Source of the DNA: Hyphomonadaceae bacterium
GTDB taxonomy: Bacteria; Pseudomonadota; Alphaproteobacteria; Caulobacterales; Hyphomonadaceae
NCBI GenBank assembly: GCA_016714495.1
Contig: JADKDU010000014.1
Location: 10,472 to 74,471, forward strand
Length of the DNA stretch: 64,000 nucleotides
Direction: 5' to 3'
The notes below the pieces were generated by a model. It was not told the origin of the DNA. It was given only the letters and a program-made list of their open reading frames with translations, and made no database searches. The position numbers and the translations under genes were made by a program. Shown piece by piece: positions 54,245 through 64,000 of the stretch (its first letter is position 1; every line of letters begins with the position of its first letter).

Positions 54245-54981
54245 TGCGCACAGGAGTCCTCGCCAAGAAAATTGGTATGACCCGCGTGTTCGGCGCTGAT
54301 GGCGCCCACGTGCCCGTGACGGTGCTGGCCCTCGAAGGCTGCCAGGTCGTCGGCGTCAAGAAAGACAAGCCGCGAAGTCGACGTCACCAAGAAGGGTGAA
54401 AAGGTCGGCACGCGCAAAGCCAACGACGGCTACACCGCTGTTGTCCTCGGCGCCGGCACCCGCAAGGCCAAGAACGTCGCGAAGTCGCTTCGCGGTTCGT
54501 TCGCCAAGGCCTCGGTCGAGCCCAAAGCCATCGTCCGCGAATTCCGCGTTCCGGCTGGCATGCTTCTCGAAGTCGGCGCGGAAATCAGCGCCGAGCATTT
54601 CGTCGCCGGACAGAAGGTCGATGTCGTCGGCATCACCAAGGGCAAGGGTTTCGCCGGCGCCATGAAGCGCTGGAACTTCGGCGGTCTTGAAGCCTCGCAC
54701 GGCGTGTCGGTGTCGCACCGCTCGCACGGCTCGACCGGTCAACGCCAGGATCCGGGCCGCGTGTTTAAAGGCAAGAAAATGGCTGGCCATCTCGGCATGG
54801 AGCGCGTCACCACCCAGAACCTCGAAATCGTTCGTACCGATGCCGCCCGCGGCCTGATCCTCGTGAAAGGCGCCGTCCCCGGCGCCCAGAACAGCTGGGT
54901 CGAGATCCGGGACGCCGTGAAGCAAGGGCGCACAAAGACGCGCCCGTCGCCGGCTGGCCTCGCGCCAAGAAAGAAGGCTGA
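54244..54981 (+). CDS. rplC: 50S ribosomal protein L3, frameshifted twice as sequenced
   Basis: About 245 codons. MRTGVLAKKIGMTRVFGADG, the first break near 54,374 (KKDKP then EVDVTKKGEKVGTRK; one extra base), then GFAGAMKRWNFGGLEASHGV and GRVFKGKKMAGHLGMERVTT. The second break, near 54,926-54,932 (after RDAVKQ), moves the frame to AHKDAPVAGWPRAKKEG and a TGA at 54979-54981, six bases before the rplD ATG. Without it the frame runs 80 bases into rplD. L3 organises the peptidyl-transferase region. Confidence 0.93.
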
Positions 54982-54986
54982 GACTG

Positions 54987-55619
54987 ATGAAACTCCCAGT
55001 CGTCAAACTCGACTCCGCCAAAGGCGGGCGAGTCGAACTCTCCGACGCCGTGTTCGGCATCGCTGACATCCGCGGTGACATCCTGCAGCGCATGGTTCGC
55101 TACCAGCTCTCCAAGCGCCAGGCCGGCACGCATTCCACCCAGAACCGTGACGATGTCTCGGTCACCACCAAGAAGCTCTATCGCCAGAAGGGCACGGGCG
55201 GCGCTCGCCACGGTTCGCGCAACGCCCCGATCTTCGTCGGCGGCGGCGTGGCCCACGGCCCGCACCCGCACAGCCACGCTCACGCCCTTCCCAAGAAGGT
55301 CCGCGCGATGGCCATGAAGCACGCGCTCTCGGCCAAGGTGAAGGACGAAGCCCTCATCGTGCTCGACGCCTTCTCGGGCGAGAAGACGAAAGACCTGGTG
55401 GCCCAGCTCAAGAAGCTCGGCATCAAGAACGCCCTCTTCATCGGCGGCAATGAACTCGATGCGAAGTTCGCCAAGGCCGCCAGCAACATCCCCAACATCG
55501 ACGTGCTCCCGCTCGCCGGCCTCAACGTCTACGACGTTCTGCGCCGCAAGACGCTGGTGCTGTCGCGTGAAGCGGTCGAAGGCGTGAACGCGCGCTTCGC
55601 CGAAGCCGAGAAGGCGTAA
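54987..55619 (+). CDS. rplD: 50S ribosomal protein L4
   Basis: A 210-residue L4: RQKGTGGARHGSRNAPIFVG (the extended loop entering the exit tunnel), GPHPHSHAHALPKKVRAMAM and the C-terminal domain LAGLNVYDVLRRKTLVLSRE. In E. coli it represses its own operon; the same cannot be told here. Clean frame. Confidence 0.97.
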   Translation: MKLPVVKLDSAKGGRVELSDAVFGIADIRGDILQRMVRYQLSKRQAGTHSTQNRDDVSVTTKKLYRQKGTGGARHGSRNAPIFVGGGVAHGPHPHSHAHALPKKVRAMAMKHALSAKVKDEALIVLDAFSGEKTKDLVAQLKKLGIKNALFIGGNELDAKFAKAASNIPNIDVLPLAGLNVYDVLRRKTLVLSREAVEGVNARFAEAEKA

Positions 55620-55623
55620 TCAG

Positions 55624-55923
55624 ATGGCCGCTCCCAAAGCCCTCCACTACACGCGCCTGACGGCGCCGATCATCACCGAGAAGTCGACCCTGCTGTCCGA
55701 GTTCAACAAGGTTGTCTTCCGCGTTCCGCTCGAAGCGACGAAACCGCAGATCAAGGAAGCGGTGGAAGCTCTGTTCAACGTCAACGTCACCGGCGTGAAC
55801 ACGATCGTCGTCAAGGGCAAATCCAAGCTCTTCCGCGGTGTTCCCGGCAAGCGTTCCGACGTCAAGAAGGCGATCGTGACGCTCAAGGAAGGCCAATCCA
55901 TCGACGTGACGACGGGGCTCTAA
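55624..55923 (+). CDS. rplW: 50S ribosomal protein L23
   Basis: A 99-residue L23: YTRLTAPIITEKSTLLSEFN, KVVFRVPLEATKPQIKEAVE and the loop KSKLFRGVPGKRSDVKKAIV. It is at the tunnel exit, docking trigger factor and SRP. It is 4 bases after rplD. Confidence 0.98.
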   Translation: MAAPKALHYTRLTAPIITEKSTLLSEFNKVVFRVPLEATKPQIKEAVEALFNVNVTGVNTIVVKGKSKLFRGVPGKRSDVKKAIVTLKEGQSIDVTTGL

Positions 55924-55926
55924 GTC

Positions 55927-56754
<828 letters not shown>

Positions 56755-56768
56755 CGGAGAGAAGTAAC

Positions 56769-57059
56769 ATGTCCCGTTCCGTCTGGAAAGGCCCCTTCGT
56801 CGACGGTTACCTGCTGAAGAAAGCAGTGACCGCGAAAGGCGCCGCGCGCCCGACGCCGATCAAGACCTGGTCGCGCCGCTCGACGATCCTGCCCGATTTC
56901 ATTGGCCTGACCTTCCAGGTCCACAACGGCAAACAGTTCGTGCCGGTGAACGTCTCGGAAGAGATGGTTGGTCACAAGTTCGGCGAGTTCGCGCCGACCC
57001 GGAACTTCCCGGGCCACGGTGGCGACAAGAAAGTCGCTCGTAAGCCGGGAGGCAAATAA
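56769..57059 (+). CDS. rpsS: 30S ribosomal protein S19
   Basis: A 96-residue S19: MSRSVWKGPFVDGYLLKKAV, IKTWSRRSTILPDFIGLTF and GHKFGEFAPTRNFPGHGGDK. The ATG at 56769 is chosen by family N-terminus; the longer open frame runs back into rplB. Confidence 0.97.
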   Translation: MSRSVWKGPFVDGYLLKKAVTAKGAARPTPIKTWSRRSTILPDFIGLTFQVHNGKQFVPVNVSEEMVGHKFGEFAPTRNFPGHGGDKKVARKPGGK

Positions 57060-57062
57060 CCC

Positions 57063-57459
57063 ATGGGTAAGCCCAAGGCCCCCCCGAAGCAGGCTGACAA
57101 CGAGTCTCATGCGGTCCTTCGCATGTACCGCATCAGCCCGCAAAGCTGAACCTGTCTGGGGCATCGATCCGCGGCAAGAAGGTCGACAAGGCCATGGCCG
57201 AGCTCGAGTTCTCGCGCAAGCGCGCGGCGATCGACGTGCTCAAGCTGCTGAAGTCGGCTGTCGCCAACGCTGACAACAACCATGGCCTCGACATCGACAG
57301 CCTGGTCGTTGCTGAAGCTCACGTCGGCAAGAACCTTGTGATGAAGCGCATGCACGCCCGCGCACGCGGCCGCGGTGTTCGCGTCAACAAGCCGTTCTCG
57401 CAACTCACCATCGTGCTGCGCGACACGTCCGTCGCAGCTCTTACATCTGAGGCCGCATA

Positions 57460-57460
<1 letters not shown>
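57063..57460 (+). CDS. rplV: 50S ribosomal protein L22, frameshifted once as sequenced
   Basis: About 132 codons. MGKPKAPPKQADNESHAVLR and MYRISPQ end at a break near 57,149; the frame then continues KLNLSGASIRGKKVDKAMAE and AHVGKNLVMKRMHARARGRG. CCGCAAAGCTG lacks one A (CCGCAAAAGCTG restores PQKLNL). L22 lines the exit tunnel. It overlaps the rpsC start (TAATG). Confidence 0.93.
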
Positions 57461-58176
<716 letters not shown>

Positions 58177-58189
58177 GTGAGATAGAGCA

Positions 58190-58603
58190 ATGCTTCAGCC
58201 CAAACGCACAAAATACCGGAAGGCCTTCAAGGGCCGCATCCACGGGATCGCCAAGTCCGGCTTCACGCTGAGCAATGGCAGCCACGGCCTCAAGGCCCTG
58301 GAACCGAACCGCGTCACCGCACGTGAGATCGAGGCGGCTCGCCGCGCGCTCACCCGCGAGATGAAGCGTCTCGGCAAGGTCTGGTGCCGCGTGTTCCCGG
58401 ACGTGCCGGTTTCGAAAAAGCCGATCGAGGTCCGCATGGGCTCGGGTAAGGGCGCGCCGGAATTCTGGGTGGTCCGCGTCAAACCGGGTCGCATCCTGTT
58501 CGAGATCGACGGCGTTCCGGACGCGATTGCGCGTCAGGCGCTGACGCTCGGCGCGGCGAAACTGTCGGTCAAAACCAAGATCGTCACGCGGATCGGAGAG
58601 TAG
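58190..58603 (+). CDS. rplP: 50S ribosomal protein L16
   Basis: A 137-residue L16: MLQPKRTKYRKAFKGRIHGI, ARRALTREMKRLGKVWCRVF and RMGSGKGAPEFWVVRVKPGR. It helps position the A-site tRNA. Clean frame. Confidence 0.98.
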   Translation: MLQPKRTKYRKAFKGRIHGIAKSGFTLSNGSHGLKALEPNRVTAREIEAARRALTREMKRLGKVWCRVFPDVPVSKKPIEVRMGSGKGAPEFWVVRVKPGRILFEIDGVPDAIARQALTLGAAKLSVKTKIVTRIGE

Positions 58604-58606
58604 GGC

Positions 58607-58828
58607 ATGACCAAGCTGTACGAAATCCGCAAGGACATCGAGACCTGGCGCAAGTCCACGCCGGACCAGCTCCGCGAGGAACTGTCCGAGCTGCGCAAGG
58701 AACAATTCAACCTGCGTTTCCAGAAGGCGACCGGCCAGCTGGAAAAGACATCTCGGGTCGGCGACATTCGCCGCACGATCGCCCGCATCGAGGCGATCCT
58801 GTCCGAGAAGTCGAAGCAGTCGGCGTAA
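58607..58828 (+). CDS. rpmC: 50S ribosomal protein L29
   Basis: A 73-residue two-helix protein: TPDQLREELSELRKEQFNLR, then FQKATGQLEKTSRVGDIRRT and IARIEAILSEK. It is near the tunnel exit next to L23. It is 3 bases after rplP. Confidence 0.96.
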   Translation: MTKLYEIRKDIETWRKSTPDQLREELSELRKEQFNLRFQKATGQLEKTSRVGDIRRTIARIEAILSEKSKQSA

Positions 58829-58838
58829 GGAGAGCACG

Positions 58839-59084
58839 ATGCCAAAGCGAATTATGACGGGCACGGTCGTCTCCAACAAGATGACGAAGACTGCCGTAGT
58901 GAAAGTCGAACGGACCTTCCTGCACCCGCTCTTCAAGAAGACGGTGCGGAAATCCAAGCGCTATCACGCTCACGACGAGACGAACTCGGCTGAAGTCGGC
59001 CAGATCGTCGACATCCAGGAGTGCCCGCCGCGCTCCAAGCTGAAGCGCTGGGAAATCGTACCCGCTAAAGGGGATGCCGCATGA
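58839..59084 (+). CDS. rpsQ: 30S ribosomal protein S17
   Basis: An 81-residue OB-fold protein: MPKRIMTGTVVSNKMTKTAV, FLHPLFKKTVRKSKRYHAHD and VDIQECPPRSKLKRWEIV. It binds 16S rRNA early in assembly. The stop overlaps the rplN start (ATGA). Confidence 0.97.
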   Translation: MPKRIMTGTVVSNKMTKTAVVKVERTFLHPLFKKTVRKSKRYHAHDETNSAEVGQIVDIQECPPRSKLKRWEIVPAKGDAA

Positions 59085-59449
59085 TCCAGATGCAGACAAA
59101 CCTCGAGGTCGCCGACAACTCCGGCGCCCGTCGTGTCCAGTGCATCAAGGTGCTGGGTGGCTCGAAGCGCCGTTACGCCTCGATCGGCGACGTCATCGTC
59201 GTCTCGATCAAGGAAGCCGCGCCCAAGGGCCGCGTGAAGAAGGGCGAAGTGAAGCGCGCGGTTGTCGTGCGCATCTCGAAAGACCTTCAGCGTCGCGATG
59301 GATCGGTGATCCGCTTCGACACGAACGCTGCCGTCCTGGTCAACAACCAGAACGAGCCGATCGGCACGCGTATCTTCGGACCGGTTCCGCGCGAACTCCG
59401 CGCCAAGAACCACATGAAGATCATCTCGCTCGCGCCGGAGGTGCTGTAA
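59081..59449 (+). CDS. rplN: 50S ribosomal protein L14
   Basis: A 122-residue L14: MIQMQTNLEVADNSGARRVQ, CIKVLGGSKRRYASIGDVIV and IGTRIFGPVPRELRAKNHMK. It contributes to the intersubunit bridge B8. The stop overlaps the rplX start. Confidence 0.98.
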   Translation: MIQMQTNLEVADNSGARRVQCIKVLGGSKRRYASIGDVIVVSIKEAAPKGRVKKGEVKRAVVVRISKDLQRRDGSVIRFDTNAAVLVNNQNEPIGTRIFGPVPRELRAKNHMKIISLAPEVL

Positions 59450-59771
59450 TGGCCGCCAAGATCCGCAAGAGGGCGACACGGTCGTTATCCTGACCGGCAA
59501 GGACAAGGGCCGCACCGGCCAGGTTGTGAAGTCGATTCCCGACGAAAACCGCGTGGTCGTGTCGGGCGTCAACATCAAGGCGCGCCACACGAAGCCGAGC
59601 CAGGCTGATCCGCAAGGCGGGATCAAGCGCAACGAAGCGCCGATCCATGTTTCCAACGTCGCCCACGTCGATCCGACGTCGGGCAAGCCCACGCGCGTCG
59701 GTTTCAAAACCGACGACAAGGGCCGCAAGGTCCGCTTCTCGAAGCGTTCCGGGGAGTCCATCGATGGCTGA
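59449..59771 (+). CDS. rplX: 50S ribosomal protein L24, frameshifted once as sequenced
   Basis: About 107 codons. MAAKIRK, a break near 59,472, then GDTVVILTGKDKGRTGQVVK (KOW motif), NIKARHTKPSQADPQGGIKR and GKPTRVGFKTDDKGRKVRFS. CGCAAGAGGGCGAC needs one base added or two removed to restore K-G-D. It nucleates 50S assembly. The rplE ATG lies within its last 8 bases. Confidence 0.93.
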
Positions 59772-60321
59772 CGCCAAATATACGCCGCGCCTCAAGTCGC
59801 TCTATGACTCGACGATCCGCGAGAAGATGACGAAGCAGTTCAACTACACGAACGGCATGCAGGTGCCGGCGCTCTACAAGGTCGTGATCAACATGGGCGT
59901 GGGCGAAGCTGTCGCCGACTCCAAGAAGATCCGCTCTGCCGTCGCCGACCTGGCTGCGATCTCGGGCCAGAAGCCGCTCGAGACGAAGTCGCGCAAGTCG
60001 ATCGCAACGTTCAAGCTGCGTGACGGCATGACGATCGGCGCGAAGGTCACCCTTCGTCGCGAGCGCATGTACGAATTCATCGACCGGCTGACCACGATCG
60101 CCCTTCCGCGCGTGAAGGACTTCCGTGGCCTGAACGGCAAATCCTTCGACGGTCGCGGCAACTTCGCGATGGGTCTGAAGGAGCACATCGTGTTCCCCGA
60201 GATCAACTACGACAACATCGACACGGTCTGGGGCATGGCCATCATTGTCTGCACAACGGCGCGGACCAACGAAGAGGCGAAGGCGCTCCTAACGGAGTTT
60301 GGCTTCCCCTTCCGCAACTAG
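59764..60321 (+). CDS. rplE: 50S ribosomal protein L5
   Basis: A 185-residue L5 starting MADAKYTPRLKSLYDSTIRE, with VVINMGVGEAVADSKKIRSA, GQKPLETKSRKSIATFKLRD and the C-terminal GMAIIVCTTARTNEEAKALL. It binds 5S rRNA and contacts the P-site tRNA. The start overlaps rplX by 8 bases. Confidence 0.97.
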   Translation: MADAKYTPRLKSLYDSTIREKMTKQFNYTNGMQVPALYKVVINMGVGEAVADSKKIRSAVADLAAISGQKPLETKSRKSIATFKLRDGMTIGAKVTLRRERMYEFIDRLTTIALPRVKDFRGLNGKSFDGRGNFAMGLKEHIVFPEINYDNIDTVWGMAIIVCTTARTNEEAKALLTEFGFPFRN

Positions 60322-60340
60322 GCGCGCTGGAGAGAACGAG

Positions 60341-60646
60341 ATGGCTAAGAAGAGCTCGATCGCAAAGAACACCCGGCGCAAGCGGCTTGTTGTCCAGTAC
60401 GCGAAGAAGCGTGCTGAACTGAAGGCTGTGGCCCTCGATGAAAGTCTTCCCCTGGAAGACCGCTTCGATGCCCGCATGAAGCTGGCCAAGCTGCCGCGCA
60501 ACTCCGCGCCCAACCGGGTGCGCAACCGTTGCGAAATCTCCGGTCGCCCGCGCGCCTATTATCGGAAACTCAGAATGTCCCGCATCGCCCTGCGCGAGTA
60601 CGGCTCCCAGGGTTTTATCCCTGGGCTCGTGAAGTCGAGCTGGTAG
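60341..60646 (+). CDS. rpsN: 30S ribosomal protein S14
   Basis: A 101-residue S14 of the long, zinc-free type: MAKKSSIAKNTRRKRLVVQY, PRNSAPNRVRNRCEISGRPR and REYGSQGFIPGLVKSSW. The four-Cys zinc ribbon is absent. The ATG at 60341 follows an AGAGAACGAG ribosome-binding site. Confidence 0.97.
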   Translation: MAKKSSIAKNTRRKRLVVQYAKKRAELKAVALDESLPLEDRFDARMKLAKLPRNSAPNRVRNRCEISGRPRAYYRKLRMSRIALREYGSQGFIPGLVKSSW

Positions 60647-60661
60647 GGGAGGCATAGACAA

Positions 60662-61057
60662 ATGCAAATGAACGATCCCCTCGGCGATCTCCTGACGCGC
60701 ATCCGCAACGCCCAGCGTCGCGGCCGCTCGACGGTGCAGTCGCCCTCGTCGAAACTCCGTGCCCACGTTCTGGAAGTGCTCCAGCGCGAAGGCTACATCC
60801 GCGGCTTCACGGAAGTGGAGAAGGACGGATACAAGGAGCTCGATATCGAGCTGAAGTATTACGACGGTGCGCCCGTGATCTCCGAGATCCGCCGCATCTC
60901 GAAACCGGGCCGCCGGGTTTACTCGGCCGTCCGTGACCTGCCGCTGGTTCGCAACGGTCTGGGCATCTCCGTCCTCTCCACGCCGAAGGGCGTGATGTCG
61001 GACGCCGAGGCGCGCACGCAGAACGTTGGCGGCGAAATCCTCTGCCGGGTGAGCTAA
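60662..61057 (+). CDS. rpsH: 30S ribosomal protein S8
   Basis: A 131-residue S8: MNDPLGDLLTRIRNAQRRGR, FTEVEKDGYKELDIELKYYD and the late ISVLSTPKGVMSDAEARTQN with GGEILCRVS. Start at 60662 (MQMNDP) or 60668 (MNDP). S8 binds 16S rRNA and is the translational repressor of the spc operon in E. coli. Confidence 0.97.
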   Translation: MQMNDPLGDLLTRIRNAQRRGRSTVQSPSSKLRAHVLEVLQREGYIRGFTEVEKDGYKELDIELKYYDGAPVISEIRRISKPGRRVYSAVRDLPLVRNGLGISVLSTPKGVMSDAEARTQNVGGEILCRVS

Positions 61058-61058
61058 C

Positions 61059-61595
61059 ATGTCTCGCGTTGGAAAAAAGACGATTGAAGCGGTCAAGGGC
61101 GTCGACATCAAAGTCGCCGGCGGCCAGGTCACCGTGAAAGGCCCGAAGGGCGAGCTGAAGATGGCTCTGACGGACGAAGTGTCCGTCAAGGTCAAGGACG
61201 GCGAAGTGAACGTCGAGGCCCGCAACCCCGACGAACGCCGCTCGAAAGCGATGTGGGGCACGACGCGCGCCAACATCCAGAACATGATCACGGGCGTGAC
61301 GACGGGCTTCACCAAGGACCTTGAACTGGTCGGCGTCGGTTACCGCGCCGCCCTGAAGGGCAAGGACCTCGAACTCTCGCTCGGCTACTCGCACCCGGTC
61401 ATCTACAAGGCGCCCGCCGGCATCACTTTCGCGTCGGCCAAGCCGACCGAGATCAAGATCTCCGGCGCCGACAAGCAGGCCGTTGGCCAGGTCGCCGCCG
61501 AGCTTCGCAGTTTCCGTCCGCCGGAGCCCTACAAGGGCAAGGGCGTCCGCAAGGTGGATGAACGAGTCCGCCGCAAGGAAGGCAAGAAGAAGTAA
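61059..61595 (+). CDS. rplF: 50S ribosomal protein L6
   Basis: A 178-residue L6: MSRVGKKTIEAVKGVDIKVA, two similar domains, GYSHPVIYKAPAGITFASAK and RPPEPYKGKGVRKVDERVRR. It lies near the GTPase-associated centre. It starts 1 base after rpsH stops. Confidence 0.98.
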   Translation: MSRVGKKTIEAVKGVDIKVAGGQVTVKGPKGELKMALTDEVSVKVKDGEVNVEARNPDERRSKAMWGTTRANIQNMITGVTTGFTKDLELVGVGYRAALKGKDLELSLGYSHPVIYKAPAGITFASAKPTEIKISGADKQAVGQVAAELRSFRPPEPYKGKGVRKVDERVRRKEGKKK

Positions 61596-61598
61596 GCC

Positions 61599-61952
61599 AT
61601 GGCCTCGCTTCAACACAGACAGTTCGACCGCCGCGCCCAGCGCGTCCGTACGAAACTCCGCAAGGTCGCCGCCGGCAAGCCGCGCCTGTCGGTCGCCCGT
61701 TCGTCCAAGCACATCTCGGTGCAGCTCATCGACGACGCCAAGGGCGTCACCGTTGCGGCCGCCTCGTCGCTTGAGAAGGACTTCAAGGGCGGCACCAAGT
61801 CGGAAGACGCAGCGATCGTGGGCAAGCTCATTGCCCAGCGCGCGTCGAAGGCTGGCGTCACCGACGTGGTGTTCGACCGCGGCGGCTACATTTTCCATGG
61901 CCGCGTGAAAGCGCTCGCCGATGCCGCCCGCGAGGGCGGTCTGAAATTCTAG
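61599..61952 (+). CDS. rplR: 50S ribosomal protein L18
   Basis: A 117-residue L18: MASLQHRQFDRRAQRVRTKL, KPRLSVARSSKHISVQLIDD and VVFDRGGYIFHGRVKALADA. It binds 5S rRNA with L5 and L25. Clean frame. Confidence 0.98.
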   Translation: MASLQHRQFDRRAQRVRTKLRKVAAGKPRLSVARSSKHISVQLIDDAKGVTVAAASSLEKDFKGGTKSEDAAIVGKLIAQRASKAGVTDVVFDRGGYIFHGRVKALADAAREGGLKF

Positions 61953-61961
61953 GAGTCGCGA

Positions 61962-62570
61962 ATGGCCCGTGAAGGCGAACGTAGCGAGCGTGGTGGAGAG
62001 CGCGGTGAGCGCGGCCGCGGCCGTCGTCGTGAAGGCGGCGATGATCGCGAACAGTCCGAGATCATCGACAAGCTGGTTGCCATCAACCGCGTCGCCAAGG
62101 TGGTGAAGGGCGGCAAGAACTTCGCGTTCGCAGCCCTCGTCGTCGTCGGCGATCAGAAAGGCCGCATCGGCTACGGTCACGGCAAGGCGCGGGAAGTTCC
62201 CGAGGCCATCCGTAAGGCCACCGAAGAAGCCAAGAAGTCCATGGTCCGCGTGCCGCTGCGCGAGGGCCGCACGCTTCACCACGACACCCACGGTCGCTGG
62301 GGCGCTGGCAAGGTCATCATGCGTTCGGCTCCGGCCGGTACGGGCGTGATCGCCGGCGGTCCGATGCGCGCGGTGTTCGACGTTCTCGGTATCCGTGACG
62401 TCGTCGCCAAGTCGATCGGTTCGTCGAACCCGTACAACATGGTTCGCGCCACCTTCGACGCGCTGAAGCGCCAGGCTTCGCCCCGTCAGATCGCGTCCAA
62501 GCGCGGCCTGAAGGTGCAGGACATCATCGCCCGCCGTACTGACGGCTCGGGCAACGCCGAAGTCGCGTAA
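61962..62570 (+). CDS. rpsE: 30S ribosomal protein S5
   Basis: A 202-residue S5 with an Arg/Glu/Gly-rich N-terminal extension (about 25 residues), then LVAINRVAKVVKGGKNFAFA, GYGHGKAREVPEAIRKATEE and KVIMRSAPAGTGVIAGGPMR. It takes part in decoding accuracy and mRNA unwinding. Confidence 0.98.
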   Translation: MAREGERSERGGERGERGRGRRREGGDDREQSEIIDKLVAINRVAKVVKGGKNFAFAALVVVGDQKGRIGYGHGKAREVPEAIRKATEEAKKSMVRVPLREGRTLHHDTHGRWGAGKVIMRSAPAGTGVIAGGPMRAVFDVLGIRDVVAKSIGSSNPYNMVRATFDALKRQASPRQIASKRGLKVQDIIARRTDGSGNAEVA

Positions 62571-62584
62571 GGGAGACGGTCGAG

Positions 62585-62773
62585 ATGGCTGCCAAGAAAA
62601 CCCTCCGCGTGAAGCAGGTCAAAAGCCCGCAGCGCCGCGAAGCTTCGCAGCGCGCGACGCTGGTCGGCCTCGGCCTCAACAAGCTGGCGCGCGAGCGCGA
62701 GCTTGAAGATACGCCTTCGGTTCGGGGCATGATCGCCAAGGTGGCGCACCTCGTCGAGATCGTGACTGACTAA
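62585..62773 (+). CDS. rpmD: 50S ribosomal protein L30
   Basis: A 62-residue L30: MAAKKTLRVKQVKSPQRREA, LVGLGLNKLARERELEDTPS and GMIAKVAHLVEIVTD. Clean frame between rpsE and rplO. Confidence 0.97.
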   Translation: MAAKKTLRVKQVKSPQRREASQRATLVGLGLNKLARERELEDTPSVRGMIAKVAHLVEIVTD

Positions 62774-62822
62774 CATTTGCTGGTCGCCCCAGCCTGGGGC
62801 GGGCGCTACCTGCGAGAGTGAG

Positions 62823-63308
62823 ATGAAACTGAACCAGATCTCCGACAAGGAAGGCGCCCGCAAGAAGCGGATGCGCGTTGGCCTTGGTGTCGGCTCGGGC
62901 AAGGGCAAGACCGCCGGTCGCGGCGTGAAAGGCCAGAAGGCCCTCGCCGCGGCGTGGCCATCAATGGCTTCGAAGGCGGCCAGATGCCGATCTACATGCG
63001 CCTTCCCAAGCGCGGCTTCACGCCGTTCAACGCGAAGTCGTACGCCGAGGTGAACCTCGGCCGCATCGAGGACGCGATCAAAGCCGGCAAGCTCGACGGC
63101 AAGAAGACGATCGACGCCGCGGCGCTGATCGCATCGGGCGTGCTGCGTCGCAGCAAGGACGGCATCCGCCTCCTTGCAAAGGGGCGAGCTGACGTCCAAA
63201 GTTGATCTGGTCGTGCACGGCGCTTCCAAGGCGGCTATCGAAGCGGTGGAAAAAGCCGGCGGCAAGGTTACTGTCACGAAGCCGGTTGCCGCTGAGGCTG
63301 CCGAGTAG
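62823..63308 (+). CDS. rplO: 50S ribosomal protein L15, frameshifted twice as sequenced
   Basis: About 161 codons. MKLNQISDKEGARKKRMRVG and GKGKTAGRGVKGQKA, a break near 62,945-62,955, then GVAINGFEGGQMPIYMRLPK and LIASGVLRRSKDGIRLLAKG. A second break near 63,190 (one extra G in GCAAAGGGGCGAG) restores GELTSKVDLVVHGASKAAIE and a TAG at 63306-63308. L15 is a late 50S assembly protein. Confidence 0.94.
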
Positions 63309-63396
63309 GCTTGCCCCAAAAGGGCAGGCGTGAGCCTCTCTGCCGCCCCCGAGATGACTCGCGGGCGGTAGTGACGCGATCTGGAGGGCGGGCTTA

Positions 63397-64000
63397 ATGG
63401 TTTCCGCAGCCGAGCAGCTGGCTCGAAATATCTCCTTCTCGACATTCGGGAAGGCGAAAGAACTTCAGGCCCGCATCTGGTTCACGCTTGGCGCACTGCT
63501 GGTCTATCGCATCGGCGCGCAGATCCCGATCCCGGGCCTCGACACTGCCCAGTATGCACTGGCTTTCGCTGGCATGAAGCAGGGCATCCTGGGAATGTGG
63601 AACACATTCTCGGGCGGCGCCGTCGAGCGCATGGCCATCTTCGCCCTCAACGTGATGCCGTACATTTCGGCGTCGATCATCGTCCAGATCCTGTCCACCG
63701 CCGTTCCCGCGCTCGAGCGCCTGAAGAAGGAAGGTGAGACCGGCCGCAAGCAGATCAACCAGTACACGCGCTATCTGACCGTCCTCCTTGCGCTTGCGCA
63801 GGCTTGGGGCGTTGCGGTTGCGTCACAACGACGACACCATGGCCAGTTCGCGCCCGGGGCCGATCCTTCCTGGCCTCGACCATCATCACCCTGGTCGGCG
63901 GCACCATGTTCCTGATGTGGCTGGGCGAGCAGATCACCGCGCGCGGCGTCGGCAACGGCATCTCGCTGATCATCTTCGCCGGCATCGTGGCGGAACTGCC
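63397..64000 (+). CDS. secY: Protein translocase subunit SecY, N-terminal part, frameshifted (runs off right edge)
   Basis: The N-terminal 200 or so residues of SecY: MVSAAEQLARNISFSTFGKA, the first helix with LVYRIGAQIPIPGLD, GMWNTFSGGAVERMAIFALN, and VMPYISASIIVQILSTAVPA. Around 63,810-63,870 the frame shifts by +1 twice (after AWGVAVA, then after TMASSRPG). It resumes FLASTIITLVGGTMFLMWLG to the window end at GIVAELP. SecY is the central channel of Sec export. The start is the ATG at 63397, after GGAGGGCGGGC. Confidence 0.94.

Overview
The window is high-G+C chromosomal DNA from an alphaproteobacterium. The run ErpA-like/dGTPase/SPOR/NagZ/ScpA/ScpB/TatABC/SerS/SurE/Pcm/LysM-M23/YajC/SecD is the order I associate with the Caulobacterales/Hyphomonadaceae group (recalled, not searched). 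The ribosomal proteins and RNA polymerase subunits are also of alphaproteobacterial type. No plasmid, phage, IS element, CRISPR array, rRNA or tRNA was recognised.

Layout. 0-9 kb: edge fragment, histidine phosphatase, a nested inverted repeat, valS, VOC protein, isoaspartyl peptidase-like lipoprotein, aldo/keto reductase, RelE/ParE-type toxin-antitoxin pair, and two membrane proteins. 9-18.6 kb: an accessory stretch with a secreted DPP-IV-type peptidase, a minus-strand trio (secreted protein, membrane-anchored TIR protein, stop-interrupted secreted DUF4189-like gene), exonuclease III, GFA protein, Asp-nucleophile hydrolase, nitroreductase and small envelope proteins, including a Tyr/Gly- and Arg/Asn/Asp-rich lipoprotein. 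18.6-34.3 kb: housekeeping genes for Fe-S assembly, dNTP control, cell-wall recycling fused to chromosome condensation (nagZ-scpA), Tat export, seryl-tRNA synthetase, SurE/Pcm repair, an NlpD/DipM-like protein, a MerR-ATPase fusion, then yajC-secD. The expected argS and secF are absent from their usual places. 34.5-64 kb: secE-nusG-rplKA, rplJL-rpoBC, the str operon (rpsL-rpsG-fusA-tuf) and the S10-spc cluster from rpsJ into secY, which runs off the right edge.

Two features dominate. First, many core genes from rpoB onward are broken by small frameshifts although both sides still read as well-conserved protein (rpoB x2, rpoC x3, fusA, tuf, rplC x2, rplV, rplX, rplO x2, secY x2). Upstream, tatC and the DUF4189-like gene carry in-frame stops. 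Breaks of this kind in so many essential genes point to assembly or sequencing error, perhaps strain mixing in a metagenome, more than to biology. Absences and fusions here should be read with that in mind. Second, the gaps between the core operons hold relics and inserts: a decayed serine hydrolase between rplA and rplJ, a decayed M28 peptidase between rpoC and rpsL, and a small alpha/beta-barrel-like gene behind a long G tract between tuf and rpsJ.

The loci most worth biological follow-up are the TIR operon, the MerR-P-loop fusion, the NagZ-ScpA fusion, the serS insertion in locally low-GC sequence, and the leader hairpin that buries the ribosome-binding site of a small lipoprotein gene.
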